From Sulfurimonas sp. (lineage in GTDB: Bacteria; Campylobacterota; Campylobacteria; Campylobacterales; Sulfurimonadaceae), in the NCBI RefSeq assembly GCF_028714975.1, contig NZ_JAQTLH010000002.1, positions 62,001-126,000 on the forward strand: a DNA stretch of 64,000 bases, in the 5' to 3' direction. Shown piece after piece: positions 46,250 through 54,793 of the stretch (position 1 is the stretch's first letter; each line of letters starts with the position of its first letter). Position numbers and translations under genes: made by a program. Under the pieces are notes generated by a model, which had not been told where the DNA came from, ran no database searches, and saw only the letters and a list, made by a program, of their open reading frames with translations.

Positions 46250-47084
46250 AACAGTTCAAACGCTTCTTGAAGCTCTGCCGTTTATAAAAGAGTTCAGAGG
46301 TGAAACGATAGTCATAAAATACGGCGGTTCGGCACAAGAGTCACCGCAGTTAAAAGAGAAGTTTGCCGAAGATATTCTGCTTATGTATCTTGTAGGCATT
46401 AAGCCGGTTATCGTTCACGGCGGAGGCAGACAGATAAACGAGATGTTAGATGCTCTAAAAATTGATACTAAATTTATAGACGGTCAGAGAGTCACTTCAA
46501 AAGAGGTTATGAGAATTGTCGAGATGGTACTTAGCGGAGAGATAAACAAAGAGATAGTATCACTCTTGAACTCTCATGGCGCAAAAGCGATAGGCATCAG
46601 CGGAAAAGATGCTCATTTTATCTCTGCAAAATCCAAAGACTTCGCAAAATGGGGACTTACGGGAAATATTACGGATGTAAAAGCTGAAGTTATCTCAAAT
46701 TTGATAGCTGAAAAATTTATCCCTGTTATCGCACCAATTGCAGCAGGTTCAGAGATGGGACATCCGGGATTTAACATAAATGCGGATTTATGTGCTTCGT
46801 ATGTTGCAAAAGCGATAGGTGCGAACAAAATCATATTTTTAACGGATACAGCCGGAGTTTTAAACAACAACAAAGAGCTCTTTAGCACGCTTACAAAAGC
46901 TGAAGTTGAAGCACTTAAGGCTGATGGAACTATCCACGGCGGAATGGTACCAAAAGTCGATGCTTGCCTTGAAGCAATCGAGGGCGGCGTGCAAAAAGCT
47001 CACATCATAGACGGCAGAATAGAACACTCGATGCTGCTAGAGCTTTTCACATCGGCAGGTATAGGAACGCAGATAGTTGTATAA
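46233..47084 (+). CDS. argB: Acetylglutamate kinase
   Basis: The 283-residue protein has KYGGSAQE (about 30-37), the VHGGGRQINEML motif (about 61-72), the ADLCASYVA substrate region, and LTDTAGV with GGMVPKVDACLEAIE near the end. It catalyses the second step of arginine synthesis. AGAGGA lies before the ATG inside the lpxK 3' end. It converges on the FAD oxidoreductase gene with an eight-base gap and no visible terminator. Confidence 0.96.
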   Translation: MQKKIETVQTLLEALPFIKEFRGETIVIKYGGSAQESPQLKEKFAEDILLMYLVGIKPVIVHGGGRQINEMLDALKIDTKFIDGQRVTSKEVMRIVEMVLSGEINKEIVSLLNSHGAKAIGISGKDAHFISAKSKDFAKWGLTGNITDVKAEVISNLIAEKFIPVIAPIAAGSEMGHPGFNINADLCASYVAKAIGANKIIFLTDTAGVLNNNKELFSTLTKAEVEALKADGTIHGGMVPKVDACLEAIEGGVQKAHIIDGRIEHSMLLELFTSAGIGTQIVV

Positions 47085-47092
47085 ATCTATAT

Positions 47093-48235
47093 TTAGTTCT
47101 TTCTAGCCGTTTTATAAAAGAGTTTCTCGCTTGATAGCTCCTTTGGCATAGGTGTATCATTTAGAATATTTTCACCCAATATTTTTGCCAAGTATGGAGC
47201 GAGAACAAAACCTCTTGAGCCCAGAGCGTTGATGATGTAGAGATTAGGATAGTACTCTAACAGGTTCGGCGGGATTTTTGTGCCGTTTTTGATTGAGGGA
47301 TATTTTTTTAAGCTCTCATTAAAGTTTACAACTTTGCCTATTACTGGAAAATAGCTCTTTATCGTCGCTCTTGCACCTCTGTAAATTTTTACGACTTCTA
47401 AATTTTCTAGTTTTATCAGCTCGTCTGCTTCCCTTAGGAGAGTTTCGATTTGTCCCTGCTCGCTATTTACATAAAAAGCACACTTGTCACACGAGGTAAT
47501 GCACTCCATTTTTGCGGTGTCGTGTCTCTCTTTTGTGGCACCGATAGCAACCGTGCCGTCACTTTTGTTTGTTGAGATAGAGATGGATTTGTGTATGTTA
47601 AACGGCACTTTCGTTGTTGTTTTTACATCTATTTTAACCCCAAAAATCGGAGATATCTCTATGTATGGAGTTTGAACTAACGGTTTTATAACACCTTGAG
47701 CCAGTATGACGGTTTTTGCTTTGAAGTTTTCAAAAATATAAAATCCATCTTCAAAGATTAATTCGCTTACATCTTCTTTATAAAAATCACACTTTTCTAT
47801 GAGTTTTTTGCAAATCTCATTTGGATTTAAAATAGCTGCATTTTCGTAAAAATACCCATCAATTTGGGTAAAGTTTTGCGATATCTCTTGCAGCTCTTTT
47901 GTATTTAGATATCTGCTTTTTATACTGTTAGATTGAAGTTTTTCACTCTCAAAGTTATTATTTGCAACTCTTAAAACACCTCTTTTGTTGAGCGCTTGGG
48001 GTGCAAACTCTTCATAAAATTTAAGGCTATACATAAGGGCGCTGTTTACAAAACTGTTATAGGGATTCTCTTTTCCCGGAAGCGGAGATAAAAACGCACC
48101 TGCAGCTCCGCTGCCGCCGCCGGCAATGCCCTCTTTATCTATAACAGCAATTTTTTTACCATTTTTTTGCAAGTAGTGGGCAATATTGCATCCGGCACTT
48201 CCGGCTCCGATAATTAAAAAGTCATATATTTTCAT
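47093..48235 (-). CDS. FAD-dependent oxidoreductase, MnmC oxidase-domain-like
   Basis: The 380-residue protein starts with a Rossmann FAD motif FLIIGAGSAGCNIA (about 6-19) and has the DAO fold. The C-terminal GSRGFVLAPYLAK (about 344-356) and AGGGSGAAGAF near the start match the oxidase domain of MnmC, which acts on cmnm5-modified wobble uridines. It is a single domain, without the MnmC methyltransferase half. Glycine-oxidase-like function is an alternative. It is divergent from the DUF2018 gene. Confidence 0.82.
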   Translation of the reverse strand: MKIYDFLIIGAGSAGCNIAHYLQKNGKKIAVIDKEGIAGGGSGAAGAFLSPLPGKENPYNSFVNSALMYSLKFYEEFAPQALNKRGVLRVANNNFESEKLQSNSIKSRYLNTKELQEISQNFTQIDGYFYENAAILNPNEICKKLIEKCDFYKEDVSELIFEDGFYIFENFKAKTVILAQGVIKPLVQTPYIEISPIFGVKIDVKTTTKVPFNIHKSISISTNKSDGTVAIGATKERHDTAKMECITSCDKCAFYVNSEQGQIETLLREADELIKLENLEVVKIYRGARATIKSYFPVIGKVVNFNESLKKYPSIKNGTKIPPNLLEYYPNLYIINALGSRGFVLAPYLAKILGENILNDTPMPKELSSEKLFYKTARKN

Positions 48236-48298
48236 TTTGGAATTATAGAAAAATGTGACTTAATGTCAGGCGTTAAGACATTATTAGATTAGTGATGT

Positions 48299-48304
48299 TA
48301 TAAT
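48299..48304 (+). promoter_or_regulatory. -10 box ahead of the DUF2018 operon
   Basis: TATAAT lies 30 bases before the ATG of the next gene. An imperfect dyad (TGAC...GTCA, around 48257-48267) lies about 30 bases upstream of it. The stretch ACTTAATGTCA here is the exact reverse complement of TGACATTAAGT near radA. Confidence 0.4.
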
Positions 48305-48334
48305 CGCGTCATTATTAAAACTATAGGATATGAG

Positions 48335-48616
48335 ATGTACGGACTATTTGAAGACGAAGACGATATATTTATGGGCTCGCCAAAGAGTAAATTAATGGAT
48401 GTAATATTTAATGCAAATAACGACAGAGTAAGAGCCGAATTGCAAAATTTTATCGACAGAACGGCTGCTATGGAGCTTATGATGACAGAAAAATTCGGTG
48501 AAAATGTAGACAGAGATATTCAAAGATTTATGCTTTCAAGTAGAGATGAAGTTGATGAACATTCAAAAAGTCTCTATATCGAACTAATGGGTACTATACT
48601 TTCACAGAGCGAATAG
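48335..48616 (+). CDS. DUF2018-family protein (HP0242-like)
   Basis: The 93-residue all-helical acidic protein (MYGLFEDEDDIFMGSPKSKL, then VRAELQNFIDRTAAMELMM and VDEHSKSLYIELMGTILSQ) resembles the DUF2018 family. The H. pylori member HP0242 forms an intertwined, knotted homodimer. In Helicobacter and Campylobacter it also lies just upstream of an isoprenoid/haem gene cluster. Its role is unknown. The next gene begins immediately after the stop. Confidence 0.78.
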   Translation: MYGLFEDEDDIFMGSPKSKLMDVIFNANNDRVRAELQNFIDRTAAMELMMTEKFGENVDRDIQRFMLSSRDEVDEHSKSLYIELMGTILSQSE

Positions 48617-49030
48617 TTGAAAATTTTTTTGCGACTGTTTCTTTTTTTAGCATTTAGTTTTAGTTTCATATTTGCAAGTGATGTAACAGAAACTAAGGAA
48701 ATATTACTAAAAAAAGATGAGCAAAAGAAAATTCTTGTAAAATACGCAAATAAAGAGAAGTTATTTCAGTTTAGATGGACACTTTATAAAAACGGCGGAC
48801 TTGTTGTTTTTAGGTCTTATGATAAGATAGTTGCCCAGAGTATGCTCTATTTAAGACATGAAAATCAAAGTTTTAGAGTAGAGTTGAAGACAAAAGGTGC
48901 AACTTTTCATAACGCACCGTATATATTGGTTAAATTTAAAGAGTTTAAAGAAGATTCAAAACAGGCTCTATTTGAGATTTTTTTGTTTGATGAAAAAGAG
49001 CAAATATACTTAGAAGAGTTAAAGAAATAA
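48617..49030 (+). CDS. Exported protein of unknown function
   Basis: The 137-residue protein has a clear signal peptide (MKIFLRLFLFLAFSFSFIFAS) and a small soluble domain with beta-strand character (RWTLYKNGGLVVFRSYDK, FRVELKTKGATF, YILVKFKEF). It starts at TTG directly after the DUF2018 stop. By position it corresponds to the exported protein that lies in the same place in Campylobacter. No function is assigned. Confidence 0.7.
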   Translation: MKIFLRLFLFLAFSFSFIFASDVTETKEILLKKDEQKKILVKYANKEKLFQFRWTLYKNGGLVVFRSYDKIVAQSMLYLRHENQSFRVELKTKGATFHNAPYILVKFKEFKEDSKQALFEIFLFDEKEQIYLEELKK

Positions 49031-49055
49031 ATTTCTTGCAATAAAACGAAGTTTT

Positions 49056-49124
49056 CTGCCTCAAAAGAGGCAGACTTTAGTGCCAAAGCGGCTAGCGTAG
49101 CAAAATGGGCTTTGCTCATTTTGC
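49056..49124 (+). repeat. Intergenic double-hairpin repeat, copy A (shared with 45261-45329)
   Basis: Hairpin 1 (CTGCCTC 49056-49062 with GAGGCAG 49067-49073), the same 24-base segment as copy B (49079-49102), and hairpin 2 (GCAAAATG 49100-49107 with CATTTTGC 49117-49124). It separates the exported protein gene from ispB. The reading frame from 49031 onwards stays open through the element into ispB. Confidence 0.65.
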
Positions 49125-49141
49125 GTGTAAAAAGAGAGAAT

Positions 49142-50029
49142 ATGCAAAGAGTTGAGAGAGAGATTGAGAGATTAATTAAAGAGATAAATTATGATGAAGT
49201 AACTCGTCTTTTTGAGATGCTTCAAGGCGGAAAAAGGCTTCGCGCAAAACTAATTTTAAAGATAGCTCACTCTAGCGAAAAAGCTCCTCTGCTTGCTGCA
49301 ATCGTTGAGCTTATTCACGGAGCAAGTCTGCTTCATGATGATGTAATAGATGAAGCTACGCTTAGACGCGGAGTGGCTTCGGTAAATGCAACGGATGGAA
49401 GCAAAACAGCCGTAATGCTTGGAGATATACTCTACTCAAAAGCATTTACGGAACTCGTTTCGTTTGAGAGAGATATCGCAAAAATAGTCGCATCTTCCGT
49501 TACCGCTCTTAGTAAGGGTGAAATGATGGATGTTAAGATGGCAGATGAGTTTAACGGTGATGAAGAGAAATATCTTGATATGTTGTACCTTAAAACTGCT
49601 ACTTTAATTGAAGCGGCCGCAGAGTCTGCCGCTATTTTAGCAGGTAAAGATTCTGCATCCCATGCGTTATATGGAAAAAATCTCGGTCTCTCTTTTCAAA
49701 TAATAGATGATATTTTAGATATCACAGCCGATGCGGCAACTCTTGGAAAGCCTGCTATGAACGATTTTGTAGAGGGTAAATGTACACTGCCTTACATCTA
49801 TCTTTACAAAGTTTTAAATGACGATGATAAAAAAAAGTTAGTCAGCTTACATGCAAAAATGTTGGATGAGCAGGATGCTCTTTGGATTAAACAAAAAATG
49901 CAAGAGCATAAAACCATTGAAAAATCTTTTGAGTTGGCACAAAAACTCTCAAATGAGGCTATGAGCGTAATGAAAGATGATACCGAGCTGGTAAATATTT
50001 TACAAACTATGATAAAAAGAAGTTATTAA
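49142..50029 (+). CDS. ispB: Polyprenyl diphosphate synthase (octaprenyl-type)
   Basis: About 295 residues with GGKRLRAKLI (about 28-37), first aspartate-rich motif LLHDDVIDEATLRRG (about 65-79) and second QIIDDILDI (about 189-197). It extends isoprenoid chains for quinones. A short side chain before the first motif suits a long-chain product, but the length is inference. ATG 49142 follows AGAGAG; longer readings in frame run into the repeat. It is followed by hemA with TAATG overlap. Confidence 0.92.
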   Translation: MQRVEREIERLIKEINYDEVTRLFEMLQGGKRLRAKLILKIAHSSEKAPLLAAIVELIHGASLLHDDVIDEATLRRGVASVNATDGSKTAVMLGDILYSKAFTELVSFERDIAKIVASSVTALSKGEMMDVKMADEFNGDEEKYLDMLYLKTATLIEAAAESAAILAGKDSASHALYGKNLGLSFQIIDDILDITADAATLGKPAMNDFVEGKCTLPYIYLYKVLNDDDKKKLVSLHAKMLDEQDALWIKQKMQEHKTIEKSFELAQKLSNEAMSVMKDDTELVNILQTMIKRSY

Positions 50030-51327
50030 TGCACTATTTAAACATAAGCTTTTCACATAAAAACTCAACTCTGGAAGTCAGAGAAAAGCTCTCTTACAAA
50101 GATGACGATGCTCTAAGGGCATGTCTTGCAAAATTAAACTCCGGTGAAGCAATCAACGAGTCCGTTTTAATATCTACATGCAATCGCATGGAGGTGCTTT
50201 GCAGCTGCAGCGATATAGCTCTGGCAACACAGCATATTTTTGAGATGCTAGCAGCAAGATCCGGAATCTCAATAGAAGAGCTTGAAGGAAGGGCGGACAT
50301 ATATGATGACAGCAGCGCAATCCATCACCTCTTTAGTGTTGCATCATCACTCGATTCAATGGTTATTGGTGAGACGCAAATTGCAGGACAATTAAGAGAT
50401 GCTTTTAGATTTTCATATGACAATGGATTTTGTGGTCAAAAATTGGCTCGCGCAATGCACAATGCTTTTAAATGTGCCGCAAAAGTTAGAAATGCAACGG
50501 ATATATCTTCAAAACCGGTCTCCATCGCCAGTGTTGCGGTTGCAAAACTAAAATCGGTTTTAGATAGCGTAGAGGGTAAAAAAGCGTTAGTTATAGGCGT
50601 AGGAGAGATGTCTGAGATAACGGCTAAACATCTTGCATCAAACGGTGCCGATGTTTATATCATGAACAGGACAAAATATAAAGCCCAAAAATTAGCCGAT
50701 GAGTGCGGGGTAAAAGTTTTAGATTTTAGCGAGTTGCCAAATGCAGTTAATGAGTTTGAGATTCTTTTTACCGCAACTTCAGCACCAGAGCCTATAGTTA
50801 CGGACGAGATTATAAAACAGTGTGATTTTGAGAGATATTGGTTTGATTTGGCACTCCCAAGAGATATAAACTATCATAAAGGTGAGAAGATAAATCTCTA
50901 TGTAATTGATGATTTGAAAAATATCGTAGATGAAAATATGAGCTTGCGTGAAGACGGTGCAAGAAAAGCTCACGGTATTATCGGACGAAGTACGGTAGAA
51001 TTTTTTGAATGGCTGGATACTCTAAATATTGAACCGATGATTAAAGAGATTTATCAAAAAGCTTACGAAGCGGCAAAGGTCGAGAGCGATAGAGTTATAA
51101 AAAACGGCTATATACCAAAAGAGTATGAAGCTCAAGTTCATAAGATGAGCCAGCAGGTTATGAAGAGGTTTTTACATGATATGACTTCAAAGATGCGCAG
51201 CGTTTCCGAAGAGTCAAAATCCGATATGGTAACGAGTGCTTTGCAGTTTTTAATAAAACAAGATAAAAATGACATGCCTGACAAATACAAATGTGAGCAT
51301 GCCCTAAATATTTTAGAAGGAAGATAA
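50029..51327 (+). CDS. hemA: Glutamyl-tRNA reductase
   Basis: The 432-residue protein has the catalytic [10 protein letters not shown] (Cys near 49), [13 protein letters not shown], and a Rossmann region with [17 protein letters not shown] (about 190-206), ending in the dimerisation helix. It makes glutamate-1-semialdehyde for haem. TAATG junctions link it to ispB before and proS after. As in Campylobacter, hemA and hemC share one gene block. Confidence 0.97.
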   Translation: MHYLNISFSHKNSTLEVREKLSYKDDDALRACLAKLNSGEAINESVLISTCNRMEVLCSCSDIALATQHIFEMLAARSGISIEELEGRADIYDDSSAIHHLFSVASSLDSMVIGETQIAGQLRDAFRFSYDNGFCGQKLARAMHNAFKCAAKVRNATDISSKPVSIASVAVAKLKSVLDSVEGKKALVIGVGEMSEITAKHLASNGADVYIMNRTKYKAQKLADECGVKVLDFSELPNAVNEFEILFTATSAPEPIVTDEIIKQCDFERYWFDLALPRDINYHKGEKINLYVIDDLKNIVDENMSLREDGARKAHGIIGRSTVEFFEWLDTLNIEPMIKEIYQKAYEAAKVESDRVIKNGYIPKEYEAQVHKMSQQVMKRFLHDMTSKMRSVSEESKSDMVTSALQFLIKQDKNDMPDKYKCEHALNILEGR

Positions 51328-52634
51328 TGAGAAGAAGCAGAGCTTTTATACCTACGACAAAAGAGGCGCCATCAGATGCAACGCTGCCGTCGCACAAATT
51401 TTTACTTAGAGGCGGTTTTATAAATCAACAGGGCGCCGGACTTTATAATTTTATGCCCTTAGGCAAAATTGTACTGGAAAAAATTAGAGCTATCGTAAAA
51501 GAGGAATTAGACAGTGCCGGCTGCTTGGAAGTACAGCTTAGTTTTGTTACTCCGATCGGTTTGTGGGAGAGAAGCGGTCGCTGTGAAGCTATGGGAAAAG
51601 AGATGCTTCGCATAAAAGACAGACATGAAAACGAGTTCGTGCTAAGTCCTACAAATGAAGAAGCTATGGTGGAACTAGTAAAAAACAGAGTAACAAGCTA
51701 TAAAGATTTGCCTCTGAATCTGTATCAGATAAATACAAAGTTTCGTGATGAAGCAAGACCTAGATACGGGCTTATGCGCGGTAGAGAGTTTTTAATGAAA
51801 GACGGATACTCTTTTCACTCTTGCCAAGAAGATATGGTAAGAGAGTTTCACCTTATGGAGGAGACTTATAAAAAGATTTTTACAAGACTCGGTCTTGATT
51901 TTAGAGTAGTCGAAGCAGACAGCGGAGCAATCGGCGGAACAGGAAGCAAAGAGTTTCATGTTTTGGCAAACAGCGGTGAAGATACTCTTGTAGTATGTGA
52001 AACTTGTGACTATGGTGCAAATATAGAGACAATATTTGAGAGTGAAGAGGAGATTGATGCACTAAAGGCAACATCTTATGAGGAGCTCTTAGAGTCAAAA
52101 ATCTCTAAAAAATGTGAATGTGGAGCTGAGCTTCATTTTAGAAAAGGGATTGAAGTAGGGCATATCTTTCAATTAGGCACTAAATACTCATCTGCATTAG
52201 AAGCGCATTTCAATGATGAAAACGGCAGAGCAAAACCTTTTGAAATGGCAACATTCGGTATAGGCGTAAGCAGGCTTGTAGCAGCTATCATCGAGCAAAA
52301 CCATGATGAAGAGGGATGTATCTGGACAAAAGCGACTGCTCCGTATGTGGTAAATATCATGATTTCAAATATAAAAGATGTAAATCAAGTTAATTTGGGC
52401 GAAGAGTTGTATGAGAAACTCAAAGCTTCAAATGTAGAGGTTATGCTTGATGATTCAAAAGAGAGATTCGGTTTTAAAATGAAAGATGCGGAGCTTATCG
52501 GGTTTCCATACACGATTATCATAGGCAAAGAGTTAGAAAACGGTTTAGTTCAAGTTTACGATAGAAAAACAAGAGAAAATATCTCGGTCGGTGCAGATAC
52601 TATTTATAGTAAAATAATGGAATTGATTCAGTAA
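51327..52634 (+). CDS. proS: Prolyl-tRNA synthetase without the INS editing domain
   Basis: The 435-residue enzyme has class II motifs: motif 1 region, motif 2 [17 protein letters not shown] (about 139-155), motif 3 FGIGVSRLV (about 311-319), and an anticodon-binding C-terminus. In the usual bacterial enzyme about 180 residues (INS) lie between CDYxANIE and GIEVGHIF. Here only about 40 do (233-273), including a CEC that resembles the segment after INS. It should charge tRNA-Pro but lack cis-editing of Ala-tRNA-Pro. Confidence 0.93.
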   Translation: MRRSRAFIPTTKEAPSDATLPSHKFLLRGGFINQQGAGLYNFMPLGKIVLEKIRAIVKEELDSAGCLEVQLSFVTPIGLWERSGRCEAMGKEMLRIKDRHENEFVLSPTNEEAMVELVKNRVTSYKDLPLNLYQINTKFRDEARPRYGLMRGREFLMKDGYSFHSCQEDMVREFHLMEETYKKIFTRLGLDFRVVEADSGAIGGTGSKEFHVLANSGEDTLVVCETCDYGANIETIFESEEEIDALKATSYEELLESKISKKCECGAELHFRKGIEVGHIFQLGTKYSSALEAHFNDENGRAKPFEMATFGIGVSRLVAAIIEQNHDEEGCIWTKATAPYVVNIMISNIKDVNQVNLGEELYEKLKASNVEVMLDDSKERFGFKMKDAELIGFPYTIIIGKELENGLVQVYDRKTRENISVGADTIYSKIMELIQ

Positions 52635-53062
52635 TGATTTATTTTCTTATTTACCTATTTTTAGAGGTTATAATTTTTGTAAATATATCATCGGCGATAG
52701 GTGGATTGGCAACATTTTTTGAGATAATCATAAGTGCGTTTTTGGGATTAATCATATTGATTAATTTTAAAGCGACGCTTACAGAGAATCTCAGATCAGT
52801 CTCTTATAACTGTATTGATTTAAGGCAGTTTCAGAGTTTAAATTTATTTACGATTTTAGGAGCAATTTTACTGATTCTCCCGGGATTTTTAACGGATATT
52901 ATAGGTATTTTGTTGCAGTTTAGCGTATTTACGACTATGCTTGTTAATCGTTATAATATAAAATCAAATAAGTGTAATACAAAATATGAAAAAAATAATA
53001 GAGAAAAGGATATAGATGTCATTGATGTTGAAATTATTAGCGACAACAGCACTTCTAAGTAG
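52634..53062 (+). CDS. FxsA family membrane protein
   Basis: The 142-residue protein has four hydrophobic helices (about 2-20, 24-44, 70-92 and 90-108) and the FxsA pattern (FLEVIIFVNIS, GAILLILPGFLTDIIGILL), with a polar C-terminal tail. FxsA proteins affect phage exclusion in E. coli when overproduced, but a general role is unknown. It is linked to proS by TAATG and its end overlaps the next gene by 47 bases. Confidence 0.85.
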   Translation: MIYFLIYLFLEVIIFVNISSAIGGLATFFEIIISAFLGLIILINFKATLTENLRSVSYNCIDLRQFQSLNLFTILGAILLILPGFLTDIIGILLQFSVFTTMLVNRYNIKSNKCNTKYEKNNREKDIDVIDVEIISDNSTSK

Positions 53063-53849
53063 TTTATTGGCGGCGGCAGATAGCTCATATGAGCGTGTTG
53101 AGGAGTTTTTAGAAAAATCATTTAGTAATAACCAAAATATAAAGTCGATAAATATCAAGGTTACAAATAAAATCGCAGTAAAAGAACGCAGCGGTTGGAG
53201 TGCATATTTTGTTGAATTGGATGCAATATTGAAAAAAGACAATCGTCAAGTAGTCCAAAAAATGATTTGGTTCTCAGACGGTAAAGTCATAACTAAAGAG
53301 TTGTTTGACTTAGAGAGCGGCAAGGATATGGGTGATTTTGTTTCGCTGCCGTTTAAAAATGAGTATTACAATAAAGCAAATTTGGTTTGCGGAAATGAAA
53401 ATGCAAAGCATAAAGTAGTGATTTTTTCTGATCCTCTCTGCCCGTTTTGTAGACAATTTGTTCCTGAAGCAATAGAGTATATGAAAAAAGAGCCTAATAA
53501 GTTTGCAGTCTATTATTACCACTTGCCTTTAGAATCTCTTCATCCATCTGCGGTTGAACTTATCAAGGCTGCAATAGCATTGGAGCTAAAAGGTGCAAAA
53601 GATGTTGTTTTAAACCTTTATAAAGTAAATGTAGATCCAAAAGAAAAGAGCAATGAGGTGATTTTAAAAGAGTTTAATAAAGTTATGAACTCTAATATTA
53701 CTATGGCTGATTTAATCTCATCGGAAGTATTGAAACATTTCCAAAATGATTTAAAAGTAGCCGATGCGCTTATGGTAAACGGAACTCCTACCGTGTTTTT
53801 AGACGGAACGGTAGATAAAACAAAAATGAAATATAAAGAGGCAAAATAG
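53016..53849 (+). CDS. Periplasmic thiol:disulfide interchange protein (DsbC/DsbG-like)
   Basis: The 277-residue protein has a signal peptide (LKLLATTALLSSLLAAA) and a thioredoxin-type domain with active site DPLCPFCRQF (about 139-148), and the cis-proline loop NGTPTVF near 250. The N-terminal region could be the dimerisation part seen in DsbC. A strong AAAAGGA site precedes ATG 53016, inside the fxsA end. It likely acts on cysteines of exported proteins, such as cytochromes. Confidence 0.85.
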   Translation: MSLMLKLLATTALLSSLLAAADSSYERVEEFLEKSFSNNQNIKSINIKVTNKIAVKERSGWSAYFVELDAILKKDNRQVVQKMIWFSDGKVITKELFDLESGKDMGDFVSLPFKNEYYNKANLVCGNENAKHKVVIFSDPLCPFCRQFVPEAIEYMKKEPNKFAVYYYHLPLESLHPSAVELIKAAIALELKGAKDVVLNLYKVNVDPKEKSNEVILKEFNKVMNSNITMADLISSEVLKHFQNDLKVADALMVNGTPTVFLDGTVDKTKMKYKEAK

Positions 53850-54791
53850 ATGAAAAAATTAATAATCGCAACAAGAGGTTCGCAACTCGCACTTTGGCAA
53901 TCAAATCACATTAAGGCTGTTTTAGAGGAGCAAAATCCGGGTCTTGAGGTTGAACTCAATGTAATCATTACAACCGGAGATCGTATCCAAGATAAAGCAT
54001 TGTCAAAAATCGGCGGTAAAGGTCTGTTTTTAAAAGAGCTTGAAGAGGCTATGCTAAGAGGCGAGGCTCAAATAGCTGTTCATTCACTTAAAGATGTTCC
54101 TACCGTAATGCCCGATGGTCTGCTTTTAGCGGCTATTACCGAGAGAGAAGACTCAAGAGATGCTCTTTTATCTGAAAAATATCCAAACATAGATGCTCTT
54201 CCAAAAGGTGCAGTAGTAGGTACATCTTCGCTTCGCCGTCGTATGCAGATAGAGAAGCTTCGTCCGGATTTGGTTATAAAAGATTTAAGAGGAAATGTTG
54301 ACACAAGAATCAGAAAACTTAAAGAGGGTCAGTTTGATGCCGTTATTTTAGCTGCCGCAGGCATAAACAGACTATCGCTTTTAGATGCAGTAAAACATGT
54401 TTATCCGATATCTCTTGAAGAGATGGTTCCGTCAATGGGGCAGGGTGCGCTTGGTATTGAAGCCGTAAATGATGATGAAGTTTTAAAAATTGTTGCAGGA
54501 CTTGAAGATGAGTACAGCAGAATCGAGACGACTATCGAGAGATCTTTTGTAGATGAGCTTGAGGGCGGCTGTCAGGTTCCAATCGGAGTAAATGCATCTG
54601 TTTTAGAAGATGGAAGCGTTAGTATCAAGGCAGTTTTAGGACTTCCGGACGGAACAGAGATGTTAAGTGATTCAAAAATAACATCTAAAAGAGATTACCA
54701 AAATATCGGTAGAGAGATGGCTGCAGAGTTTATTGCAAGAGGTGCTAAAGAGCTGCTTGCCCGTGCCGAAGCTATGATGGAAAATAAGTAG
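53850..54791 (+). CDS. hemC: Porphobilinogen deaminase
   Basis: The 313-residue protein has ATRGSQLALWQS (about 6-17), KDLRGNVDTRIRKL (about 144-157) and the cofactor cysteine in ELEGGCQVPIG (about 237-247). It polymerises porphobilinogen to hydroxymethylbilane. The start abuts the upstream stop. It is part of the haem cluster with hemA. Confidence 0.97.
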   Translation: MKKLIIATRGSQLALWQSNHIKAVLEEQNPGLEVELNVIITTGDRIQDKALSKIGGKGLFLKELEEAMLRGEAQIAVHSLKDVPTVMPDGLLLAAITEREDSRDALLSEKYPNIDALPKGAVVGTSSLRRRMQIEKLRPDLVIKDLRGNVDTRIRKLKEGQFDAVILAAAGINRLSLLDAVKHVYPISLEEMVPSMGQGALGIEAVNDDEVLKIVAGLEDEYSRIETTIERSFVDELEGGCQVPIGVNASVLEDGSVSIKAVLGLPDGTEMLSDSKITSKRDYQNIGREMAAEFIARGAKELLARAEAMMENK

Positions 54792-54793
54792 TT

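Noticed and set aside
49031-49141. N-terminal extension of ispB through the repeat element
   Set aside because: The frame is open, but a ribosome site lies directly before ATG 49142 and the extra residues come from a repeat also found at 45261, where it is not in frame with lpxK.
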